In this document: piece after piece, positions 35,032-44,063 of the stretch | How the letters are laid out: each line of letters opens with the position of its first letter | How positions within the stretch are numbered: the first letter of the stretch is position 1 | NCBI RefSeq assembly: GCF_019192735.1 | Contig: NZ_JAHTKP010000001.1 | Span: forward strand, 310,001 to 374,000 | Direction: 5' to 3' | Length of the DNA: 64,000 nt | DNA from: Kitasatospora aureofaciens | Lineage (GTDB): Bacteria > Actinomycetota > Actinomycetes > Streptomycetales > Streptomycetaceae | The notes under the pieces: model-generated | Database searches by the model: none | Told to the model about the DNA's origin: nothing | The model's input: the letters and a program-made list of their open reading frames with translations, nothing else | Program-made: the position numbers and the translations under genes

Positions 35032-36387
35032 TCAGCGGCCGACTTCCCGCAGGCGGAAGTCCTCCACCGTCTCCCGTCGGATCAGCAGCCGCGCCCGCCC
35101 GTCCTTCACGGCCGCCACAGCCGGACGGCCCACCAGGTTGTAGCCCGACGCCATCGAGAGCTGGTACGCGCCGGCCGCGGGCACCGCCAGCAGGTCCCCG
35201 GCGCGCAGGTCGGCGGGGAGAACCGCATCCCGGACCAGCACGTCGCCCGCCTCGCAGTGGCGGCCGACCACGTCCACCCGGGCCGTGCCCGCCTCCGAAC
35301 GTCGGCCCACCAGGCGGACCATGTACGGCGAGCCGTACAGGGCCGGGCGCGGGTTGTCGCTCATGCCGCCGTCCACGGCGGCGAAGCAGCGGCCGTCCGC
35401 CGTGTGCTTCACCGACAGCACCCGGTACACCGCCACCGCCGCCGGCCCGACCACCGCACGGCCCGGCTCGACGACCAGGCGCGGCACCTCCAGGTCCGCC
35501 TCGGCGCAGCGCACGGCGAGCCGGTCCGTCACCCGGACGGCGAACGCGGCAAGGTCCAACTCCGCATCCCCCGGCAGGTAGCGGATGCCGTGGCCGCCGC
35601 CGAGGTCCAGCTCTCGCAGCTCGACGCCGTACCGGTCGCGCACCTCGGCCATCAGCCCCACCAGCGCGTCCACCGCCCGCAGGAACGGCTCCACCTCGGT
35701 GATCTGCGAGCCCAAGTGGCAGTGCAGCCCGGCCAGTTCGAGGCCCGGCTGGTCCAGCACCCGGGCAATGGCATCAGCCGCGTCGCCGCCCTCGATCGGG
35801 AAGCCGAACTTCTGCCCGCCGACGCCCGTCTGCACCGCCGCGTGGTGCCCGGCCGCGATCCCCGGGACGACCCGGACCAGCACCTTCTGCGGGGTGTCCG
35901 CTGCCACCAGCGCCGCCAGCCGGGCGATCTCCGCCGGACCGTCGATGACGATCCGGCCCACCCGCAGCCGCCGGGCCAGCCGCAGCTCCTCCGGGGACTT
36001 GGCGTTGCCGTGCAGCAGGATCCGCTGCGCCGGGAGCCCGGCCGAAGCGGCCAGCCACAGCTCGCCGGACGAGCAGACGTCCAGGCCCAGGCCCTCCTCC
36101 GCCACCCAGTCGACCATCGCGCTGCACAGGAAGGCCTTGGCCGCGTACAGCACGTCGGCGTGCGGCATCGCCCGCCGGTACGCGCGGGCGCGGGCCCGTA
36201 CCTCGGCCTCGTCCAGAACGTACAGCGGGGTGCCGAACCGCTCGGCCGCCTCCGCCAGCCCCACCCCGCCGACCAGCAGGTCCCCGCCGGGCCCGGGCCG
36301 CGCCGAGGCCGGCCAGGGATCGCCGACCGCCTCGGGGGCGTCGGCGGGGGCAGGGGCGGGGACAGTCGGGGCGATCAGCTGGGTCAT
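35032..36387 (-). CDS. lysA: diaminopimelate decarboxylase-like PLP enzyme
   Basis: A 451-aa fold III PLP decarboxylase. The PLP lysine is in VLYAAKAFLCSAM, the glycine-rich phosphate loop is LDLGGGHGIRYL, GLHCHLGSQI is typical of LysA, and CEAGDVL holds the active-site Cys from the second subunit. A disordered Pro/Ala-rich start of about 35 residues is extra. It should make lysine from meso-diaminopimelate, but actinomycetes often have a second lysA-like enzyme, so a paralogue with another diamino acid substrate is possible. A 58-aa gene precedes it by 36 bases on the same strand. Confidence 0.87.
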   Translation of the reverse strand: MTQLIAPTVPAPAPADAPEAVGDPWPASARPGPGGDLLVGGVGLAEAAERFGTPLYVLDEAEVRARARAYRRAMPHADVLYAAKAFLCSAMVDWVAEEGLGLDVCSSGELWLAASAGLPAQRILLHGNAKSPEELRLARRLRVGRIVIDGPAEIARLAALVAADTPQKVLVRVVPGIAAGHHAAVQTGVGGQKFGFPIEGGDAADAIARVLDQPGLELAGLHCHLGSQITEVEPFLRAVDALVGLMAEVRDRYGVELRELDLGGGHGIRYLPGDAELDLAAFAVRVTDRLAVRCAEADLEVPRLVVEPGRAVVGPAAVAVYRVLSVKHTADGRCFAAVDGGMSDNPRPALYGSPYMVRLVGRRSEAGTARVDVVGRHCEAGDVLVRDAVLPADLRAGDLLAVPAAGAYQLSMASGYNLVGRPAVAAVKDGRARLLIRRETVEDFRLREVGR

Positions 36388-36423
36388 GGCGGCTCTCCTA
36401 CGGAACGTCGTACGGGTGGCTGG

Positions 36424-36600
36424 TCAGTCCTCGAAGTGCATCGAGATCCGGCAGTGCGCCGGACGGGTGCGGTCGTGCGCGGCCGCCGGCGCCGGGGCCG
36501 GCTCGGGCCGCTCCGGGGCGGCCGGCCGCTCGGGGACGGGCAGCAGACGGACCGGACGGCGCAGCGGCTGGTCGACGGCGGCGGCTGTGGCAGTGGCCAT
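36424..36600 (-). CDS. 58-aa protein of unknown function upstream of lysA
   Basis: Starts MATATAAAVDQPLRRPVRLL and ends RPAHCRISMHFED. The middle is Pro/Ala/Glu-rich. GAGGAG lies 6 bases before the ATG, a strong ribosome site, and the gene is in line with lysA. The conserved-looking tail with a single Cys is reminiscent of precursor peptides, but no modifying enzyme is adjacent. It has no hydrophobic segment. Confidence 0.5.
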   Translation of the reverse strand: MATATAAAVDQPLRRPVRLLPVPERPAAPERPEPAPAPAAAHDRTRPAHCRISMHFED

Positions 36601-36716
36601 GGCGGGCTCCTCGGGGGTCGGGAGGGCCGTCGTCCGCGGCCCTCGCTTCCAGTGGAGACCCTTCGCGCACCGATGGCACCCGGCCTTGACGCGTGGTCTA
36701 CGCATCGGGGGCGGAC

Positions 36717-36733
36717 CTTGACGGATTCCTGAC
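36717..36733 (-). promoter_or_regulatory. GTCAGG-N5-GTCAAG direct repeat, site 1
   Basis: On the minus strand GTCAGG-AATCC-GTCAAG, 117 bases upstream of the 58-aa gene. Spacing of 11 bp is typical of OmpR-family response regulator sites. Confidence 0.5.
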
Positions 36734-36818
36734 ATCCGCCCGCTTCCCGTCAAGCTCCCGCCGACCCTCAGCACTCCGAACGACCGTTCGTGCCGGTCGG
36801 AGATCTGTTCGATCACGT

Positions 36819-36835
36819 GTCAGGGAACTGTCAAG
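36819..36835 (+). promoter_or_regulatory. GTCAGG-N5-GTCAAG direct repeat, site 2
   Basis: GTCAGG-GAACT-GTCAAG, 138 bases upstream of kdpB. It is one of three identical half-site pairs near kdpB and may be the KdpE operator. Confidence 0.55.
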
Positions 36836-36972
36836 GATGTCCGGTTCGCCGCCAAGCCTGCGTCAAGACCGGCATGGCGCCCGGGATTCCGATGGTGGGC
36901 TGTCGGCCGTCCCCGCCGCCACCGAGCCCGCCGCCCCGCCGTCCGGGGCAGCCCGGAAGGTCCCCCGAGACG

Positions 36973-39165
36973 ATGCGCCGTTCGGCCCTCACCCCACCGG
37001 ACACCACCGCCACCGGAACCAACTGGTTCCGCCGCCCGGAAAGCCCCCGCGACCGAGAACAGCCACCGCACCACCCCAGCCACCGGCCGACCGGTTCCAG
37101 GAACGGACGCCGGCAGCTCATCACCCGACAGCAGCTCACCGAGGCCCTGCCCGCCGCCGTCCGCAAGCTCCACCCGCGCACCATGGCCCGCAACCCGGTG
37201 ATGCTCGCCGTCGAAACCGGCTCCGCGCTCACCACGATCAACGCGGTCGTCCACCCGAGCGTCTTCGCCTGGGTGATCGGCTTCTGGCTCTGGCTCACCG
37301 TGCTGTTCGCCAACCTCGCCGAGGCCGTCGCCGAGAGCCGCGGCAAGGCGCAGGCCGAATCGCTCCGCCGCGCCCAGGCCGGCACCACCGCCCGGCGGCT
37401 GCTGCACTGGCGGGTCGGCACCCGCGACCGGCGCCACGAGGTCATCCCCGCCGAGGAGTTGATGCTGCACGACATCGTGTTCGTGCCGGCCGGCGAGGCC
37501 ATCCCACAGGACGGCGAGGTGGTCGAGGGCGTCGCGAGCGTCGACGAGTCGGCGATCACCGGCGAGTCCGCGCCCGTCATCCGCGAGTCCGGCGGCGACC
37601 GCACCGGCGTCACCGGCGGCACCAAGGTGCTCTCCGACCACCTGATCATCCGGGTCACCTCCCGGCCCGGGCAGAGCTTCATCGACCGGATGATCAACCT
37701 CGTCGAGGGCGCCAACCGGCAGAAGACGCCGAACGAAATCGCGCTCAACATCCTGCTCGCCTCGCTCACGATCGTCTTCGTGCTCTCCGTCGTCTCGCTC
37801 CAGCCGATGGCCATCTACGCGCACGCGCCGCAGACCACGATCGTGCTCGTCGCCCTGATGGTCGCGCTCATCCCGACCACCATCGGCGCGCTGCTCTCCG
37901 CCATCGGCATCGCCGGGATGGACCGGCTCGTCCAGCGCAACGTCGTCGCCCTCTCCGGCCGGGCCGTCGAGGCCGCCGGGGACGTCGACGTCCTGCTGCT
38001 CGACAAGACCGGCACCATCACCTACGGCAACCGGCGGGCGGTCGCCCTGCACCCGCTGCCCGGTGCCACCACCGAACAGCTCGCCGAGGCCTCGCAGTTG
38101 GCGTCGGTGGCCGACCAGACGCCGGAAGGGCGGTCGCTCGTCGAACTGATGAACCGTCAATACTGGGTGCCGCCGAGGGCGCCCGGCGAACTCGGCGAGC
38201 AGCAGCCGGTCCCGTTCACCGCGTACAGCCGGATGAGCGGCGTCGACCTGAGCTGGCCCGACGGCACCACCTGCCTCATCCGCAAGGGCGCCGCCAACGC
38301 CGTCGCCCAGTGGGTCGTGCAGTCCGGCGGACGGCTGCCGATGGAGGCCAAGCCGCTCGTCGACCGGATCGCCGAGGCCGGCGGCACCCCGCTGCTCGTC
38401 GCCGTCCACGACCGGCACGGCGCCCGCGCGCTCGGCGTCGTCGAACTCAAGGACGTCGTCAAGGAAGGCATCGCCGAACGTTTCGCCGAACTGCGGCGGA
38501 TGGGCATCCGCACCGTCATGGTCACCGGCGACAACCCGCTCACCGCCAAGGCCATCGCGGAGGAGGCCGGAGTCGACGACTTCCTCGCCGAGGCCACCCC
38601 CGAGGACAAGCTCGCCTACCTGCGGCAGGAGCAGGCCGCCGGGAACATGGTCGCCATGACCGGCGACGGCACCAACGACGCGCCCGCCCTCGCCCAGGCC
38701 GACGTCGGGGTCGCCATGAACTCCGGCACCCCGGCCGCGAAGGAGGCCGGCAACATGGTCGACCTCGACTCCAACCCGGCCAAGCTCATCGACATCATCC
38801 GGGTCGGCAAGCAACTCCTCATCACCCGGGGCGCGTTGACCACCTTCTCGATCACCAACGACGTGGCCAAGTTCTTCGCGATCATCCCCGCGATGTTCGC
38901 CGGCTCCCACCCCGGGCTGCACCACCTCAACATCATGGGCCTGCACAGCCCCACCTCGGCGATCGCCTCCGCGATCATCTTCAACGCGCTGATCATCGTC
39001 GCGCTCATCCCGCTCGCGCTGCGCGGCGTCCGGTACCAGCCCGCCTCGGCCACCGACCTGCTCCGGCGCAACCTGCGGGTGTACGGGCTCGGCGGGCTGA
39101 TCCTGCCGTTCCTCGGCATCAAGGCGATCGACCTGCTGATCGAGTTCGTGCCCGGACTGGGCTGA
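36973..39165 (+). CDS. kdpB: potassium-transporting P-type ATPase subunit, without KdpA or KdpC genes
   Basis: A P-type ATPase of about 730 aa with all catalytic motifs: ITGES in the actuator domain, [10 protein letters not shown] with the phosphorylated Asp, and [21 protein letters not shown]. Membrane segments and [15 protein letters not shown] near the N-terminus identify KdpB. The first 55 residues are Pro/Arg-rich and lack similarity, so ATG 36973 is only the most likely start. KdpB normally works in a KdpFABC complex, but neither kdpA nor kdpC is present on either side. They may lie elsewhere, or this may be a KdpB with a different partner. A GTCAGG-N5-GTCAAG site lies upstream. Confidence 0.88.
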   Translation: MRRSALTPPDTTATGTNWFRRPESPRDREQPPHHPSHRPTGSRNGRRQLITRQQLTEALPAAVRKLHPRTMARNPVMLAVETGSALTTINAVVHPSVFAWVIGFWLWLTVLFANLAEAVAESRGKAQAESLRRAQAGTTARRLLHWRVGTRDRRHEVIPAEELMLHDIVFVPAGEAIPQDGEVVEGVASVDESAITGESAPVIRESGGDRTGVTGGTKVLSDHLIIRVTSRPGQSFIDRMINLVEGANRQKTPNEIALNILLASLTIVFVLSVVSLQPMAIYAHAPQTTIVLVALMVALIPTTIGALLSAIGIAGMDRLVQRNVVALSGRAVEAAGDVDVLLLDKTGTITYGNRRAVALHPLPGATTEQLAEASQLASVADQTPEGRSLVELMNRQYWVPPRAPGELGEQQPVPFTAYSRMSGVDLSWPDGTTCLIRKGAANAVAQWVVQSGGRLPMEAKPLVDRIAEAGGTPLLVAVHDRHGARALGVVELKDVVKEGIAERFAELRRMGIRTVMVTGDNPLTAKAIAEEAGVDDFLAEATPEDKLAYLRQEQAAGNMVAMTGDGTNDAPALAQADVGVAMNSGTPAAKEAGNMVDLDSNPAKLIDIIRVGKQLLITRGALTTFSITNDVAKFFAIIPAMFAGSHPGLHHLNIMGLHSPTSAIASAIIFNALIIVALIPLALRGVRYQPASATDLLRRNLRVYGLGGLILPFLGIKAIDLLIEFVPGLG

Positions 39166-39201
39166 TCCGGAGGGCTTTTCGGGCAGGCTGCCGGGCGGGC
39201 T

Positions 39202-39218
39202 GTCAGGGGGCCGTCAAG
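39202..39218 (+). promoter_or_regulatory. GTCAGG-N5-GTCAAG direct repeat, site 3
   Basis: GTCAGG-GGGCC-GTCAAG, 117 bases upstream of the USP-like gene. This is the same distance as site 1 has to its gene. Confidence 0.55.
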
Positions 39219-39335
39219 AATCGGGCGGCGGGCGTCATGGCGGTGTCAGCGGCGGTACGGACGGGCCGGTTCCGGGGTTCACTGGAGACATCCGAACCCA
39301 GGAGTACGGAACCGGAGAAACGGAGGCGAACGGCC

Positions 39336-39821
39336 ATGACCGGGACCACCCGAGTGATCGTCGGCCTGAGCGGATCACTGAGCAGTCTGGCCGCCCTCTA
39401 CCACGCCGTCGGGGAGGCGGCCCGGCACGGGGCCACCCTCGTCCCGGTCGCCGCGTGGACCCCGAACGACCGGGACGGGCTGCGGCCGCTGTCCGAACTG
39501 GAGCACGCCGCCCGGCGGCGCCTCGACATCGCCTTCGAGCAGGCCTACGGCGGCTACCCGTCCGACCTGGTCATCCACCCCCTCGTGGTCAGGTCCGAAC
39601 CCGGGCCCGCCCTGGTCGGCGCCGTCTCCGGCCCGGACGACCTGCTCGTCATCGGCGCCGCCACCCGCCGCCGCCTCGACCGCCTGCGGCACGCCTCGGT
39701 CGCCCGGCACTGCCGCCACCGGGCGGGCTGCCGCGTCGTCGAGGTGTCCCCGTCGGAGCTCCTCACCCGCCTCGAACTCCCCGCCCGCACCGGCGCACCC
39801 CTTCCCCTCCTCGCCCGCTGA
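39336..39821 (+). CDS. universal stress protein-like protein
   Basis: A 161-aa protein of the UspA fold: RVIVGLSGSLSSLAALYHAVGEAARHGATLVPVAAW at the start and DLLVIGAATRRRLDRLRHASVARHC near the end. The usual ATP-binding glycine pattern after the last strand is degraded, so it may not bind ATP. In streptomycetes such small Usp-like genes respond to osmotic or dormancy signals. Sharing of an operator type with kdpB suggests joint control by potassium or osmolarity. Confidence 0.72.
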   Translation: MTGTTRVIVGLSGSLSSLAALYHAVGEAARHGATLVPVAAWTPNDRDGLRPLSELEHAARRRLDIAFEQAYGGYPSDLVIHPLVVRSEPGPALVGAVSGPDDLLVIGAATRRRLDRLRHASVARHCRHRAGCRVVEVSPSELLTRLELPARTGAPLPLLAR

Positions 39822-39876
39822 GACCCGCCCGCCGAGCCGGGCGTGTCACCCACGCCGCCCGGCGGGCGCCAACACC

Positions 39877-39917
39877 GCCGCAGCCCCGCCCCGATCCCCC
39901 TCGGGCGGGGCTGCGGC
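39877..39917. terminator. 15-bp GC-rich hairpin
   Basis: GCCGCAGCCCCGCCC (39877-39891) pairs with 39903-39917 across an 11-base loop. It lies between the convergent USP-like and esterase genes. Confidence 0.7.
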
Positions 39918-40046
39918 GTGCCCAACTCCCGGACAGCGGACCCAACTTGTGAGGGCGAAGGGGGTTGGGGCCCGGCGAAGCCGGAGCCGCCGCGGAGGAG
40001 TTCGGGCCGACGAAGCCAGGGCGGGGCGCGTGGGCCGGCGAGGGGC

Positions 40047-41240
40047 TCAGGCCGGGTCGTTCAGGTGGGCACTCAGCCAGGTGAACGACGGTGGCAGCAG
40101 GCGGACCCACGTCGTGAAGTTGTGCCCGCCGCTGTCCACCGTCGCCTGGCGGACGACCAGCGGCGGACGGGCGGCCGCGGCGAACGCCGTCGAGTCCGCG
40201 TACGTGCGCCCGTCCTGCTTGCTGTCGGCGAGGAGCACCGCCACCGCGGGCATCGGCAGGTTTGCCAGGCGCCAGCTCATGTCCGCCTCGTTGCGCCGCT
40301 GCCGGCTGCCGCCGAAGAGGTCGCCTGTCGTCACGTCCTCCGCGGCCTTGAAGTAGCCGGACAGCGACACCGCCACCGAGAAGGTCTGCGGGTGCTCCAT
40401 GCCGAGCTTCAGCGCGCAGTACCCACCCGTCGAGTCCCCGAGCACGCCGAGGCTCCCCGTTCCCCCGAGCACCCGGTAGGACGCCCGCAGGTCGGCCGGC
40501 ACGTCCGTCGTGAAGTAGTGCTGCGCCTGCGGGCCGTTCGGGATGTCCTCGCACTCGCTGTCACGGGGCATGGACGGCGAGGGCCGCATCAGCACCAGCA
40601 CCATGGGTTTCATCGCCCGCGCGCGCAGGAGGTCGAGTTCGTTCGCGGGATAGCGGAGCTTGGTGACGAGGTTGGTGGCGTCGCCGGGGAAGCCCGTCAT
40701 CACGAGCACGGCCGGGAAGTGCTTGTGCTCGCTGCCCGCCTGGAAGTACTGCGGCGGCAGGTACACGTACCCGTCGGTGCTCAGGCCGGTCGTCCCGCCG
40801 GGGATGCGGACCTTGTCGAGCCGCCCGATCTGGGCCGGGTCGCGGCTCACCGATCCGGCGCCGGTGATCTCCGCCGTCCCGAGCATCTGGACCCCGGCCG
40901 GCGCCACGGGACTCGCCCCGGCACTCGCCCCGCCACTCGAATGCCCGCCACTCGACCCGGCGGACGCCCCGCCGGTGGGCCCCGCCCCCTGGATGACCCC
41001 GGTGCCGTGCTCGTGCCCGAACAGGTCGGACCAGCTGCTGTAGAACACGAAGTAGTCGTTGACGGCCAGCCCCAGCGTGGCGAGCAGGGTGAACTGGGTG
41101 AGCAGGATGCTGCCGAGCCGCAGGAACATCGCCGGCCAGCTGCGGACGGCCAGTCTGGGCCAGACCCACAGCGTGCCGAGCACCGTCAACACCGCGAACA
41201 GTGCCATCAGCGCCAGCAGCTTGTGACTGGTGAGTCCCAT
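40047..41240 (-). CDS. membrane-anchored esterase, Ag85/FrmB-type alpha/beta hydrolase
   Basis: A 397-aa protein. The N-terminal 75 residues carry three hydrophobic segments, followed by a Gly/Ser-rich linker and then an alpha/beta hydrolase domain that should face outside. The nucleophile elbow is LGVLGDSTGGYCALKLG, and the catalytic His is in SGGHNFTTWVR. This layout, with transmembrane helices plus an esterase domain, is common to mycobacterial antigen-85-like and streptomycete EstD-like proteins. The substrate is unknown. It is a single gene, with a hairpin beyond its end. Confidence 0.83.
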   Translation of the reverse strand: MGLTSHKLLALMALFAVLTVLGTLWVWPRLAVRSWPAMFLRLGSILLTQFTLLATLGLAVNDYFVFYSSWSDLFGHEHGTGVIQGAGPTGGASAGSSGGHSSGGASAGASPVAPAGVQMLGTAEITGAGSVSRDPAQIGRLDKVRIPGGTTGLSTDGYVYLPPQYFQAGSEHKHFPAVLVMTGFPGDATNLVTKLRYPANELDLLRARAMKPMVLVLMRPSPSMPRDSECEDIPNGPQAQHYFTTDVPADLRASYRVLGGTGSLGVLGDSTGGYCALKLGMEHPQTFSVAVSLSGYFKAAEDVTTGDLFGGSRQRRNEADMSWRLANLPMPAVAVLLADSKQDGRTYADSTAFAAAARPPLVVRQATVDSGGHNFTTWVRLLPPSFTWLSAHLNDPA

Positions 41241-41327
41241 GGGTCCCGGCCTCCCCTACTACTGTGAACCACCGGCCGGGGGTCGGCGCGCGCCAAACAC
41301 CCAGAGTAGCGGTCGACAAGCGGAGCG

Positions 41328-44063
41328 TCACGACCGCCGTCGGGCCAGCGCCTGCCACACATGGTCGCGCAGGAACGGTGCCTCGGTGAAGCGGATCCCG
41401 GTGGCGTCGCGCAGTGCGTTGGCGAAGGCCGGGGCGACCGGGTTGAACGGGCTCTCGCTCATCGACTTGGCGCCGAGCGGGCCGATCGCGTCCGAGGTCT
41501 CGGAGAAGTGCACCTCGGTGCGCGGCACGTCGGCGTACGCGGGCAGGCGGTAGCGCCGGAAGGCGGCCGTGGTGACCTCGCCCCGCTCGTCGACCAGGAC
41601 GCGTTCGAAGAGGGTCGCGCCGAGCGCCTGGGCGACGCCGCCCTCGACCTGGCCGCGGCACTGCAGCGGGTTCATCACCCGCCCGGCGTCGGCACCGTGC
41701 ACGCTGCGCAGGATCCGGATCTCGCCGGTGTCGGGGTCGACGGCGATCCGGAACCACTGGGAGTTGAACGCCACCGAGCGCGGTGAGCCGCCCCAGTGGC
41801 CCTCGCCGAACAGCTCCACCCCTCGCCCCGCGGCCGCCTCGAAGAGCTCCTTCAGCGACACCAGCCGTCCGTCGCACTCCACGGAGTCCGCGGTGAGCCG
41901 GAGTTGGCTGCGCGGCGTTCTGGCGTACTCGGCGGCGAAGGAGAGGATCTGTTCGGCGAGCGCGTTGGCGGCCTTCATCACGGCCTTGCCCGCGACCACC
42001 GTCCCCGCCGAGCCGAACGCACCGGTGTCGTGCCGCACGACGTCGGTGTCGGACTGCCGGATCGCGATCCGGTCCACCGTCGTCCCGAGCGCCCCGGCGG
42101 TGATCTGCTTGTGCACGGTGGTGGTGCCGTTGCCGAACTCCGCGGTGCCGACCGCGATGTCGTACGTGCCGTCCTCCAGCAGTTTCACCGTGGCGTCGGC
42201 GAAGTGGCCGCCGGGCGGACCGGTCGCGATGGCCGACATGGCGAAGCCCTGCCCCACCAGCCATCCCTCGGGGGCGAGTTCGGCACTGCGGTCCTCGGCG
42301 AGGGCGTTGCGCACCACCTGCAGGCACTGGTCGAGGCCGTAGGAGGCGATGTGCAGGTCCTCCTCCTCGCCGCCCGGGCCCTCCATGTGCTCCCCCGGGC
42401 CGATGATGTTCTTCTCCCGGAACACCAGCGGATCGATGCCGAGGCGCCGCGCCAGCTCGTCCAGCGCCGACTCCACCGCGAAGGTGACCTGGCCCAGCCC
42501 GTAGCCCCGGAAGGCCCCCGCGGGAACGCAGTTGGTGTAGACGGAGTACGCCTCCACCTTCTTGTGGGGCGCGCGGTAGACGCCCATCGACTCGCCCACG
42601 CTGTGGAACATCACCGCCGGGCCGTGGTTCCCGTACGCCCCGGTGTTGGCGACCACCCGGAACTGCAGCGCGGTGAGCGTGCCGTCCGCCTTGGCCCCCA
42701 CCTTGACGGTGATCGTGAACGGGTGCCGGGTGGTGGCACCGTAGAACTGCTCGGCCCGGGTGAACTCCAGCTTGACGGGCCGGTGCAGGCGCAGGGCCGC
42801 GAGCACGGCGATGTCCTCGGTGAGCATCTCCTGCTTGCCACCGAACCCGCCGCCGACCCGGCCCGCGACCACGCGGACCTTGTCCATCGGCAGGTCGTAG
42901 AGTGCACACAGGGCCCGCCGGGTGAGGAACGGCACCTGGGTCGAGGAGCGGACCACGATCCGCTCCTCGCCGGTCTCCTCGTTCTCCTCGAAGGACACCA
43001 GGCAGCCGTGGGTCTCCAGGCTGGCGTGCTGCACCCGCTGGGTCCGGAAGGTCTCCTCGTACACCTCCGCGGCCTCGGCGAAGCCCTGCTCGACGCTGCC
43101 CATCTCGCCGTGCACCTCGCCGCAGACGTTGTTCTCCGGGCGGAAGATCCGCGACTCCGGGCCCTTCGGGTGGATCACCGGCGCGCCGTCCTGCATGGCC
43201 AGTTCGGGGTCGATGACGTACGGCAGCAGCTCGTAGCCGACGACGATCCGGCGGCAGCCCTCCTCGGCCGCGCCCTCGCTGTCGGCGACCACGGCGGCGA
43301 CCCGCTGCCCGACGAAGCGGACCACGTCGTCGAGCACCCGGGTGTCGTCCGGGTCCTCGGTGGGGTGCTCGTGGCGGGCGGAGGAGTAGAGCCGCTCGGG
43401 CGCGTCGTGGTGGGTGAACACCGCGTGGACGCCGGGCACGCGCAGTGCGGCCGAGGTGTCGATGGCGACGATCCGGGCGTGCGGGTGCGGGGAGCGAAGC
43501 AGCTTCATGTGCAGCAGGCCGGGCACGTCGACGTCGAAGGTGTAGCGGGCGGTGCCGGTGACCACCTGCGGACCGGCGGGGGCTCCCGGGCTGCGTCCGA
43601 CCGCCTGCCCGGCGTCCGGCTCCTCGGTGTGCTTCACACCGCGGATCGCGTCCTCGATCGCCCGGTAGCCGGTGCAGCGGCACAGGTTGCCCTTCAACGC
43701 CCGTGGCAGGTCGTCGAGTTGCTCTTCGTCGAGGGCGGTGGTGGTCATCAGGAAACCGGCCGTGCAGAAGCCGCACTGGAAGCCCTGGGCGTCCAGGAAG
43801 CGCTGCTGCATCGGGTGGAGTTCGCCGCCCCTGGCCAGGCCCTCGACGGTGGTGACGGCGCGGCCGTCGGCGCGGGCGGCCGGGTAGAGGCAGCTGTGCA
43901 CGGGGGCGCCGTCGACCTGGACGGTGCAGGCGCCGCAGTCGCCGGCGTCGCAGCCCTTCTTCACCCCGAACCAGCCGCGTTCGCGCAGGTAGGTGCGCAG
44001 GCACTGGCCGGGGCGGGGCTCGGCGTCGGTGTCCTGGCCGTTGACGCGGAGGGAGAAGCTCAT
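41328..44063 (-). CDS. xanthine dehydrogenase-type oxidoreductase, Fe-S and Mo domains fused
   Basis: A 911-aa protein. Residues 1-150 are the [2Fe-2S] part: plant-type CDAGDCGAC with a later Cys, then CGFC and CRC. The molybdopterin domain follows from about residue 160, with GRVGGGFGGKQ, GAFRGYGLGQ and a C-terminal GAKSMSESPFNPV in which the Glu matches the catalytic Glu. It should hydroxylate purines or aldehydes, with the FAD subunit encoded just downstream (4-base overlap). The fused Fe-S/Mo arrangement is known in actinomycetes. No purine catabolic genes are nearby, so the substrate is open. Confidence 0.88.
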   Translation of the reverse strand: MSFSLRVNGQDTDAEPRPGQCLRTYLRERGWFGVKKGCDAGDCGACTVQVDGAPVHSCLYPAARADGRAVTTVEGLARGGELHPMQQRFLDAQGFQCGFCTAGFLMTTTALDEEQLDDLPRALKGNLCRCTGYRAIEDAIRGVKHTEEPDAGQAVGRSPGAPAGPQVVTGTARYTFDVDVPGLLHMKLLRSPHPHARIVAIDTSAALRVPGVHAVFTHHDAPERLYSSARHEHPTEDPDDTRVLDDVVRFVGQRVAAVVADSEGAAEEGCRRIVVGYELLPYVIDPELAMQDGAPVIHPKGPESRIFRPENNVCGEVHGEMGSVEQGFAEAAEVYEETFRTQRVQHASLETHGCLVSFEENEETGEERIVVRSSTQVPFLTRRALCALYDLPMDKVRVVAGRVGGGFGGKQEMLTEDIAVLAALRLHRPVKLEFTRAEQFYGATTRHPFTITVKVGAKADGTLTALQFRVVANTGAYGNHGPAVMFHSVGESMGVYRAPHKKVEAYSVYTNCVPAGAFRGYGLGQVTFAVESALDELARRLGIDPLVFREKNIIGPGEHMEGPGGEEEDLHIASYGLDQCLQVVRNALAEDRSAELAPEGWLVGQGFAMSAIATGPPGGHFADATVKLLEDGTYDIAVGTAEFGNGTTTVHKQITAGALGTTVDRIAIRQSDTDVVRHDTGAFGSAGTVVAGKAVMKAANALAEQILSFAAEYARTPRSQLRLTADSVECDGRLVSLKELFEAAAGRGVELFGEGHWGGSPRSVAFNSQWFRIAVDPDTGEIRILRSVHGADAGRVMNPLQCRGQVEGGVAQALGATLFERVLVDERGEVTTAAFRRYRLPAYADVPRTEVHFSETSDAIGPLGAKSMSESPFNPVAPAFANALRDATGIRFTEAPFLRDHVWQALARRRS

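Noticed and set aside
36601..36972. Possible cyclic di-AMP riboswitch upstream of kdpB
   Set aside because: Looked for because such RNAs control potassium genes, but the conserved ydaO elements are absent.
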